Source: Labrenzia sp. DG1229
GTDB taxonomy: Bacteria; Pseudomonadota; Alphaproteobacteria; Rhizobiales; Stappiaceae
Direction: 5' to 3'
NCBI RefSeq assembly: GCF_000521215.1
Contig: NZ_KI928927.1
Location: forward strand, 278,448-327,545
DNA length: 49,098 nt
Positions 43,159 through 49,098 of the stretch are shown here, piece by piece. The translations under genes and the position numbers were made by a program. The notes under the pieces were generated by a model. It made no database searches. It was not told where the DNA came from and worked only from the letters and a program-made list of their open reading frames with translations. Positions within the stretch are counted from its first letter, which is position 1; each line of letters opens with the position of its first letter.

Positions 43159-44811
43159 TCACATCTTGGCCGTGATGAACTGACCGGGTTTGATGGACAC
43201 CTCGGGGACGATCGTCATCGGTGCCGAGCCCTTGATCTGCATGTCGATCTGGTAGCGTCCGGCTCCAAGGGGCATTGGCGGCCAGCGGTTGCTGGATGAA
43301 CCGCTCCAGCTGATGCTGGCTTCCTTGTCCGTATCCAGGTTTTTGGCTGTCACCTTGATTTCACCCGGGATCTGGGTGTCGAACTTGATTCCGGAAGTCA
43401 GTTTGGCGTCGACGAAGCCAGTATCAGACACGGTTATTGTCCCGAAATCGGCTTCGCTGTGATTGTGCTCGGTCAATCTGAGCGCCAGATCGTAAGTGCC
43501 CGGCGCCAGAAAAATCGGGCCCTGTCCGTCGAACTTGGTTTCGTTGCCGGCTGCATCCGTGACTTTGAGATAATAAATCTGGTCCCAGTCCGCGTTCCAG
43601 TTAAGGTTCAGCCCCTGGTCGAGAGCAATCTGAGTGAGCTTGCCCTTGTCCAGCGAAATCCGACCCAGATTGACTTCCGCATGGTCATGCTCACTTTGGC
43701 GCACGATCAGAGTGTAGTCGCCCGGAGGAACCGGAACAGCGTCCCAAACCCAGTACCAGGCAGCGGGTTCCCGCTTGCGGAAACTGTTCTCAAGGTCACT
43801 GTCATTGGTGAGCAATTGCCAGTAATAGGGCTTGTCCTCGCCGGTGGGCGGCACGAGCTGAAGGCCGGTATCGATTGCAACCTCGGTCGTCTGTCCGGAT
43901 GACACCGAAACCACCTCGGGAAGTGTCACTTCCTGGGCACCGTGCTCAAGATGTCTCCAGACCAGCTGATAGGCACCGGGCATCGCTGAGACGCTGTCTT
44001 CCGTGACTTTTGCAATCTCGTCGGCTGTTTCCGGGTCCGATATCTTCCAGTACTTCGGCATTTTCACCCAGTCGGCGAGCTTCAGCTGGATCGTGCCGGG
44101 ACCTGCGATCTGCAATTGAATTGTGTCGGCTGCCTCGGTGACTTCCGGCGTCTCAACAACGATGGTCTCCTGCGTGGCGATGCTTTCCGTGACTTGTGAA
44201 AGTGCCTCGACAAGACCCGATGTGTTGTTGGCCGGGAAGTAGGCGCCGCCTCCCTTTTCCGCCACGCATTGCAATTGCTTCTGGGCATCTGCGTCCACAC
44301 CATATCCGACAACATGGATCTTGAGGCCGGCATCGGAGTTTTGCAACGCTTCAGCCAGAGCGCACGGATCGCCCTCGCAGGTTTCAATTCCGTCGCTGAC
44401 CAGAACAATGGTCCTGTCGTCTTCCTGTCCCGTCAGCTTTTCTGCGGCAAGGCGCAAGGCTTCCGTAATCGGAGTCTTTCCGCGCGGAGACAAAGAATTG
44501 AGCTTGCTGCCGATCGCCGCCCCTCCCGCGGCGGAAATGGGATGGACCAGTTCGATGTCGGAGCAGTCTCCCTTGCGTCTGTGCCCGTAGGCAATCAGTC
44601 CTGCATTTACCGAAACCGGAAGCTTCGACGTAACGCTGCTCAAGACTTCCCGCGCGACGGAAATCTTGGGCCGTCCGTCATCAAGACGTCCCCACATCGA
44701 CCCGGAAGCATCGAGGATAAACATGGAAGACGGTTCAGCCAGAACTGGCGTGCCAGTGGTCAAGCCGAATGCGAGAGCAGTAGATGCCGTAAGTATCTTA
44801 AGACTTTTCAT
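43159..44811 (-). CDS. Secreted von Willebrand factor A domain protein with C-terminal repeats
   Basis: The 550-residue protein has a signal peptide (to about residue 25) and then a VWA domain. Its MIDAS motif is D34-A-S-G-S38 (FILDASGSMWG), with later threonine and Asp elements (GKTPITEALRLA and IVLVSDGIETCEGDPC). The C-terminal half contains about four similar beta modules, each with a PGxY core: MPGAYQLVWRHLEH, VPPGDYTLIVRQSEHDH, LAPGTYDLALRLTEHNH and LGAGRYQIDMQIKG. The VWA part probably binds a divalent metal and a protein partner. Location is periplasmic or extracellular. AGAGGAATC precedes the ATG. Function is unknown. Confidence 0.8.
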   Translation of the reverse strand: MKSLKILTASTALAFGLTTGTPVLAEPSSMFILDASGSMWGRLDDGRPKISVAREVLSSVTSKLPVSVNAGLIAYGHRRKGDCSDIELVHPISAAGGAAIGSKLNSLSPRGKTPITEALRLAAEKLTGQEDDRTIVLVSDGIETCEGDPCALAEALQNSDAGLKIHVVGYGVDADAQKQLQCVAEKGGGAYFPANNTSGLVEALSQVTESIATQETIVVETPEVTEAADTIQLQIAGPGTIQLKLADWVKMPKYWKISDPETADEIAKVTEDSVSAMPGAYQLVWRHLEHGAQEVTLPEVVSVSSGQTTEVAIDTGLQLVPPTGEDKPYYWQLLTNDSDLENSFRKREPAAWYWVWDAVPVPPGDYTLIVRQSEHDHAEVNLGRISLDKGKLTQIALDQGLNLNWNADWDQIYYLKVTDAAGNETKFDGQGPIFLAPGTYDLALRLTEHNHSEADFGTITVSDTGFVDAKLTSGIKFDTQIPGEIKVTAKNLDTDKEASISWSGSSSNRWPPMPLGAGRYQIDMQIKGSAPMTIVPEVSIKPGQFITAKM

Positions 44812-44864
44812 CCGATTCCTCTAAAATTCGTAGTTGGCTGGAAGGTAAATCAACCAGTCACTTA

Positions 44865-44903
44865 GAGAGAGAGTTACGAAATAGTTTATTAGAACTTTCT
44901 CTC
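44865..44903. promoter_or_regulatory. Imperfect inverted repeat upstream of the VWA gene
   Basis: GAGAGAGAGTT (44865-44875) and AACTTTCTCTC (44893-44903) are inverted with one mismatch and a 17-base spacer, about 55 bases upstream of the VWA start. They could be an operator or a transcript hairpin. The rest of the 437-base gap to 45248 contains nothing else I can support. Confidence 0.35.
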
Positions 44904-45248
44904 GATCGGCCTCAGGATAGAAGAGAACGGAAGTTTATCTGTAATATTGGTCACAATTCCGTATATCTACGGGAAGATCTTGAGGATATCGCTAGGTAAG
45001 GTAAACAAACAAAAAAGGATTGTCTGATTGACGGGTTTTTATATCTGCTTGATTGGGTCCAAACCGACCGGGCGAGGCGCATATTCACTTGCAGCACCCT
45101 CGCGAGAATAGGCGGCGTACGCTGAAAGGCCGTCTGGGAGCATTGGCGTTGGTATCAGTCGGCTTGATTTCAAACTGACGCAATTGGTTCCGGCGCAGCG
45201 ATTGTTCTCAAGCTGGAGTGCGATCCCCGTCTGGAAAAATTGGTGTTG

Positions 45249-46226
45249 TCAGCGGGCAGGCTCCGTGTCGAGATCCATGGCCTTAAGTGCCCGATCCAGG
45301 CTTATGTTGTTTCCGGTCAACAGCGTTGCTGCCATTCTGCCATCAATGGTCTCCGCGCACTTGCAAAGGGCTGCAATCCCGGCAGCGGCACCACCTTCAA
45401 TCAAGCACTTTTCATGTGTAAGCGCGTATCTCATCGCGTCCACGATCTCTCGTTCCCGGACTTGTACAAATTCGTCAACAAGCTCGCGGCACATGGAAAA
45501 TGTGTATTGATTATCGGTCGGAATCGGGCCGGGAAGAGCGTCGGCTATCGATGGTTTCTCATCGACTTCGACAATCCGGCCCGCCTTGATGCTTTCCATC
45601 ATCGCCGCACCGTGTTCCAGGGAAACACCGACAATTGTGATATCCGGTTTCAGGCTTTTGAGTGCTTTGGCCGCACCGGACATCAAGCCGCCGCCACTGA
45701 GTTGAATGAAGACAATTTCAAGATCTGGCCGGTCTGCCATCAGTTCCAGGCCGATCGTTCCCTGGCCCGCTATCACGTGCGGATCGTCGAACGGAGAGAT
45801 GAAGACGAGATCCTCCCGATCCGCAATGCGACGCGCTTCAGCATCCGCTTCATCCTGGTTCTCGCCGCACACGATCACCTCGGCTCCGAAGTCGTGAAGG
45901 CCCTCTACTTTTTCCGGTGGAACGATGTTGGTGACGCAAACGACGGCGCGGATGTTCAATAGCCTGGACATATAGGCGACGGCCCGACCGTGATTGCCGC
46001 TCGAAACGGTAATGACACCGCGCGATTTCTGTCGGTCATCCAGCATGAGCAACTTGTTTGCCGCACCGCGCAGTTTGAACGCGCCCGTGTCGTGCATCGT
46101 TTCCATCTTGAGCCAGATCGGGGCGTTCAATTCCCTCGACAGTCCATGCGACTTGCGCAAAGGCGTCGGCCGAACAAAATCCGCAATGCGGTTTTGTGCG
46201 GCATGGATGTCTTCCAGCTCAACCAT
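45249..46226 (-). CDS. PLP-dependent threonine-dehydratase-like enzyme (EutB-like)
   Basis: The 325-residue protein is a fold-type II PLP enzyme. The cofactor lysine lies in TGAFKLRGAANK, the phosphate-binding and substrate region is SSGNHGRAVAYM, and a glycine-rich loop is LSGGGLMSGAA. It resembles EutB of hydroxyectoine utilisation and short threonine/serine dehydratases without an ACT domain. It lies divergent from an ornithine-cyclodeaminase-family gene, a pairing also seen in ectoine breakdown. The ATG at 46224-46226 follows GGGGAAAC and is preferred over the frame extension to 46277. The true substrate is uncertain. Confidence 0.78.
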   Translation of the reverse strand: MVELEDIHAAQNRIADFVRPTPLRKSHGLSRELNAPIWLKMETMHDTGAFKLRGAANKLLMLDDRQKSRGVITVSSGNHGRAVAYMSRLLNIRAVVCVTNIVPPEKVEGLHDFGAEVIVCGENQDEADAEARRIADREDLVFISPFDDPHVIAGQGTIGLELMADRPDLEIVFIQLSGGGLMSGAAKALKSLKPDITIVGVSLEHGAAMMESIKAGRIVEVDEKPSIADALPGPIPTDNQYTFSMCRELVDEFVQVREREIVDAMRYALTHEKCLIEGGAAAGIAALCKCAETIDGRMAATLLTGNNISLDRALKAMDLDTEPAR

Positions 46227-46289
46227 GTTTCCCCGTTTCTCCTGTCTCGAAAACCTTTGCAGAATGAGTATTGACAAAATAATCCAAAT

Positions 46290-46304
46290 TAGACAATTTG
46301 TCTA
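46290..46304. promoter_or_regulatory. 15-bp palindrome in the EutB-like/EutC-like divergent promoter
   Basis: TAGACAA-T-TTGTCTA is a perfect inverted repeat about 70 bases from each start codon. It is well placed as an operator for both divergent genes. No regulator gene is within the window nearby, so the cognate factor may lie further downstream or elsewhere. Confidence 0.55.
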
Positions 46305-46370
46305 GAAATTCGACACGGCCCAACCAAATACCGGGGTGTCGGCTCGTGGCGTTCTGGCAGAGAGAGACAG

Positions 46371-47339
46371 ATGCGGCTGGTGAACAAGCAGGAAATTCTG
46401 GCGCAGGTCGACGAACGCGCCGCGCTTGCGGAAATTGAAGAAGCTTTCAGAACCTTTGCACGAGGAGAGGCCCAGGTCGCGCCGGTGACCCATCTCGCCT
46501 TTCCCAAGGCTGATGGCGAGTGCCATATCAAATGCGCGCATTTGGGGGATGACGAGGTCTTCACCGTCAAGTTGGCAACAGGGTTCTACGGAAACCAGGA
46601 GCTGGGTATGTCCTCCAGCAATGGATTCATGGCGGTTGTCTCCGCAGCAACGGGAATGCCACTGGCGATCCTTCAGGACGAGGGCGCACTCACGGACCTG
46701 CGCACTGCTCTGGCAGGCGTCATTGCCGTACGTGTCGGGACCCGGCGAGGGGCGGCAACGCTTGGAGTAATCGGCACCGGCATTCAGGCACGTTTGCAGG
46801 CGATGCTGATCTGCAGGCTATTGGGGTTCGGCCGGGTTGTCGTCTGGGGGCGCTCGCCGGACAAGGTCTCTGCCGTGGTCGAAGACCTGAAGGCGGCGTT
46901 GAGTGACGTCAGCGTTTCGCAAGCGGATACCATTGAGGCGCTCTGCGCGATTTCTGACGTGATTGTCACGGCGACCGCATCGCGCGAAGCGATCGTCAAG
47001 TCCGCTGCTGTCAGGCCGGGTACGCATATCGTGGCGATGGGCGCGGATTCGCCCGGCAAGCAGGAGCTGGACCCAGCGCTGTTTTCAAGAGCAACACACG
47101 TGGTTGTCGATTCCTTGGATCAATGCACCGAGCACGGCGAAACCGCCAACGCCTTGAAATCCGGCGACATTTCCAGCAAGCGGTTGATCCCTCTTGGCGA
47201 AGTCCTGCTGGAAGGGAAGCTCGATCGGGGGGAAAAAGATATCACGATTGTCGATCTCACCGGGGTCGCTGTCCAGGATGCAGCCATCGCAAGGTCCGTG
47301 TGGCGCAAGCTGAAGCAGGCGGAACCGCACAACCCTTGA
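46371..47339 (+). CDS. Ornithine cyclodeaminase family protein (EutC-like)
   Basis: The 322-residue protein has the ornithine cyclodeaminase/mu-crystallin fold: an N-terminal substrate part (ECHIKCAHLGDDEVFTVKLATGFYGN), GALTDLRTALAGVIAVR, an NAD-binding motif GVIGTGIQARLQAMLI, and GADSPGKQELDP. It resembles EutC of ectoine catabolism and related deaminases. With the divergent EutB-like gene and the following amino acid ABC transporter, it suggests catabolism of an imported amino-acid-like compound. Specificity is inferred only. Confidence 0.78.
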   Translation: MRLVNKQEILAQVDERAALAEIEEAFRTFARGEAQVAPVTHLAFPKADGECHIKCAHLGDDEVFTVKLATGFYGNQELGMSSSNGFMAVVSAATGMPLAILQDEGALTDLRTALAGVIAVRVGTRRGAATLGVIGTGIQARLQAMLICRLLGFGRVVVWGRSPDKVSAVVEDLKAALSDVSVSQADTIEALCAISDVIVTATASREAIVKSAAVRPGTHIVAMGADSPGKQELDPALFSRATHVVVDSLDQCTEHGETANALKSGDISSKRLIPLGEVLLEGKLDRGEKDITIVDLTGVAVQDAAIARSVWRKLKQAEPHNP

Positions 47340-47396
47340 ACTGGTTTGTTTTCGGGTCCGGCTTTCGTGCATCAAAACGATACGGGTAAGTACGAT

Positions 47397-48161
47397 ATGT
47401 CAGCTGCTACAACGCGTTTGTCGGTTCAAAACCTGAGCAAATCATTCGGTTCGCTGCGCGTCCTCCACGACATCTCGCTCACGGCCGAACAAGGTCAGGT
47501 GATCACGATTATTGGCTCCTCGGGTTCGGGCAAGAGCACGTTCCTTCGATGCCTGAATTTGCTGGAGGTGCCTGATGGGGGGGCGATTTCCCTGGACGGC
47601 AGGACAGTCGAATATTCCAGCAATGCCCACGGTCTGAAGGTAACGAAGGAAGTGCGGGCTCTGCGAACGGCGTTACCCATGGTGTTTCAGAGTTTCAATC
47701 TGTGGCGGCACATAAGTGTACGCGACAATGTGGCAATCGCTCCGATCCATGTTCTCGGAAAACCCCGTGCCGAAGCAAATGAGCGTGCACAAGACCTGTT
47801 GGTGCGTGTCGGCCTCGGCGAACGAATGCACTTTTATCCGCATCAGTTGTCCGGCGGCCAGCAACAACGTGCAGCGATCGCGCGTGCGCTGGCGATGGAG
47901 CCACGCGCGCTGCTGTTTGACGAGCCGACGTCTGCTCTTGATCCGGAACTGGTTGGAGAAGTTCTGAAGGTCATCGAGGAACTGGCCGCCGCAGGCAACA
48001 CGATGCTGTTGGTGACGCACGAAATGGGCTTTGCCCGCAATGTTTCCGACCGGGTGATTTTCCTCGATCAGGGGAGGGTCGCGGAAAGCGGGACGCCTGA
48101 AGAGGTATTTGGCGCACCAAGAACCGAGCGTGCCGCTCAGTTTCTGGCGTCCGTAATGTGA
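47397..48161 (+). CDS. Polar amino acid ABC transporter ATP-binding protein
   Basis: The 254-residue ATPase has Walker [10 protein letters not shown], the signature [14 protein letters not shown] and Walker [14 protein letters not shown]. The N-terminus [21 protein letters not shown] is of the HisP/GlnQ type. It energises uptake with the following periplasmic binding protein and the permease that starts at 49043. The ATG at 47397 is preferred to an in-frame upstream start at 47346, which overlaps poorly with the conserved region. Confidence 0.88.
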   Translation: MSAATTRLSVQNLSKSFGSLRVLHDISLTAEQGQVITIIGSSGSGKSTFLRCLNLLEVPDGGAISLDGRTVEYSSNAHGLKVTKEVRALRTALPMVFQSFNLWRHISVRDNVAIAPIHVLGKPRAEANERAQDLLVRVGLGERMHFYPHQLSGGQQQRAAIARALAMEPRALLFDEPTSALDPELVGEVLKVIEELAAAGNTMLLVTHEMGFARNVSDRVIFLDQGRVAESGTPEEVFGAPRTERAAQFLASVM

Positions 48162-48178
48162 CTAGGAGGAGGAGTGAA

Positions 48179-48955
48179 ATGAAGAGACTGATTATCGCAG
48201 CAGCGCTTTCCGCATTTGCGGTTTTGCCTGCCAGGGCCGAGGTATTGCGAATTGCAACAAGCGCGGACTATCCGCCCTGGGAATCTGTAAATGCTTCCGG
48301 TGAAATGCTGGGTTTCGATCTGGATGTCGGCAACGCCATCTGTGCAAAGATCGAGGTGGAATGCGAATGGACCAACCAGGCGTATGACGGACTTTTGCCG
48401 GCGCTTGTTGCCGGGCAGTACGATCTGATCATGTCCGCGATATCCATTACCGAAGAACGGAAGAACAGCATCGATTTTTCGACCGCTTATGCACAGGCCC
48501 CGGCATCGTTCGGGACACTCGGCGAAGGTTTCGGCGAAATTTCGGACAAATCCGCCCTGCAAGCCGCGATCGACGGCAAGGCGGTCGGCGTGCAGGGGTC
48601 GAGCATTTTCGAGCGGGTGGTTGCCGAACATTTCCCATCTGCCGACGTCAAGACCTATCAGCAGGCGGATCAGATCATCGCAGACCTCAAAACCGGTCGG
48701 ATTGACGCTGCCGTGATGGAAGTTTCAGCCTGGGACGAATTCGGCAGCGCCGACAAGGATGCCAATTTGACCATGTTCGGTCCGTTGATGACATATGCGG
48801 AGTATCCGCAACTCGGTGACGGTATCGGACTGGGGATCGGCAAGGGCAATACCGAACTGAAGGCCAGGATAGACGGTGCAATCGCTGAACTTCTGGCCGA
48901 TGGCACGATCGCCAAAGCCTCGGACAAGTGGTTCGGCTACGACGTTACGCCATAA
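48179..48955 (+). CDS. Amino acid ABC transporter substrate-binding protein (ArgT/HisJ-like)
   Basis: The 258-residue protein begins with a signal peptide (MKRLIIAAALSAFAVLPARA). The type II binding fold is seen in LRIATSADYPPWESVN, GFDLDVGNAICAKI, YDGLLPALVAGQYDLIMSAISITEER and GKAVGVQGSS. The pattern matches basic or polar amino acid binding proteins such as ArgT/HisJ. AGGAGGAG lies just upstream of the ATG at 48179. The frame extends to 48158 but that is less likely. It is a probable partner for the divergent EutB-like/EutC-like enzymes. Confidence 0.87.
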   Translation: MKRLIIAAALSAFAVLPARAEVLRIATSADYPPWESVNASGEMLGFDLDVGNAICAKIEVECEWTNQAYDGLLPALVAGQYDLIMSAISITEERKNSIDFSTAYAQAPASFGTLGEGFGEISDKSALQAAIDGKAVGVQGSSIFERVVAEHFPSADVKTYQQADQIIADLKTGRIDAAVMEVSAWDEFGSADKDANLTMFGPLMTYAEYPQLGDGIGLGIGKGNTELKARIDGAIAELLADGTIAKASDKWFGYDVTP

Positions 48956-48985
48956 GTCCCGGCAAGGTTTCGGATCTCAAGTATC

Positions 48986-49020
48986 GAAGAGGCAACGCAA
49001 GATCCCGCGGATGCCTCTTC
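48986..49020 (+). terminator. Intercistronic hairpin before the ABC permease
   Basis: GAAGAGGCA (48986-48994) pairs perfectly with TGCCTCTTC (49012-49020) around 17 bases, in the gap between the binding-protein and permease genes. An A-run follows on the plus strand, so it is not a typical terminator. It probably stabilises the binding-protein mRNA. Confidence 0.45.
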
Positions 49021-49042
49021 AAAAAAATAAGGGTCTCAGGGA

Positions 49043-49098
49043 ATGCTTGAGCTGCTGTCATTTGGCAAATCTGGGTGGGGCGACGAGCTGTTATCGGG
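49043..49098 (+). CDS. ABC transporter permease (N-terminal fragment)
   Basis: The ATG at 49043 follows CAGGGA and begins a frame MLELLSFGKSGWGDELLSG that runs off the end of the window. The hydrophobic, glycine-containing start and its place directly after an ABC ATPase and binding protein match HisQ/HisM-type permeases. Only 18 complete codons are visible, so the call depends on context. Confidence 0.7.
   Translation, partial: MLELLSFGKSGWGDELLS

Overview
The window looks like a chromosomal segment of an alphaproteobacterium. It is moderately GC-rich and densely packed, with many ATGA or TGATG gene overlaps. Typical markers are a TRAP transporter, PstC and PstA with long periplasmic insertions followed by PhoU and PhoB, a GcvA-type LysR regulator and a lactate-oxidase-like dehydrogenase cluster. 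A marine or host-associated Hyphomicrobiales member such as Stappiaceae (Roseibium/Labrenzia-like) would fit, but this rests on general resemblance and not on a database search. I saw no rRNA, tRNA, CRISPR array, insertion sequence or prophage.

Layout. 1-195: 3' end of malate synthase G. 286-582: remnant of a GNAT acetyltransferase. 665-5384 (-): three-gene operon for a 2-oxoacid:ferredoxin oxidoreductase (KorA-like, KorB-like) with a GltD-like FAD/4Fe-4S electron-transfer subunit. 5674-6639: divergent tandem-domain HxlR-type regulator and a VOC protein. 6783-7659 (-): spermidine-synthase-like methyltransferase, preceded by a possible small ORF. 7773-11472 (-): Asp/Glu racemase/maleate isomerase family enzyme with a complete TRAP transporter (DctM, DctQ, DctP), divergent from a GntR/FCD regulator across a 16-bp palindrome. 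12421-16749 (-): enolase-superfamily dehydratase, an aldehyde dehydrogenase broken by one frameshift, and a GMC oxidoreductase, divergent from a GcvA-like LysR regulator. These two clusters plausibly form one catabolic region for an unknown alcohol or sugar-acid type substrate.

17814-20463 (-): fatty acid cis/trans isomerase with a c-type heme motif and a small membrane protein. 20668-23317 (+): two adjacent FAD-dependent amine/amino-acid oxidase-like genes. 23352-28243: small accessory genes (secreted protein, ClbS/DfsB-like, GNAT, ABM-like, MarR, ArsR, SRPBCC, DnaJ-like). The MarR and ArsR genes diverge across four ATATAAC(C/T) half-sites. 28446-34853: lipoprotein, pdxH, CorA, a 47-residue small ORF, small membrane proteins, a metallo-beta-lactamase-fold hydrolase and SRPBCC.

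35038-43065 (+): complete phosphate regulon, phoR-pstS-pstC-pstA-pstB-phoU-phoB, with a four-repeat Pho box before pstS, a hairpin after pstS, a hairpin between phoU and phoB, and a strong terminator after phoB. 43159-44811 (-): secreted von Willebrand factor A protein with repeated C-terminal beta modules. 45249-49098: a PLP-dependent threonine-dehydratase-like enzyme (EutB-like) divergent from an ornithine-cyclodeaminase-family enzyme (EutC-like). The latter is followed by a polar amino acid ABC transporter (ATPase, binding protein, start of a permease), which suggests uptake and breakdown of an amino-acid-like compound.
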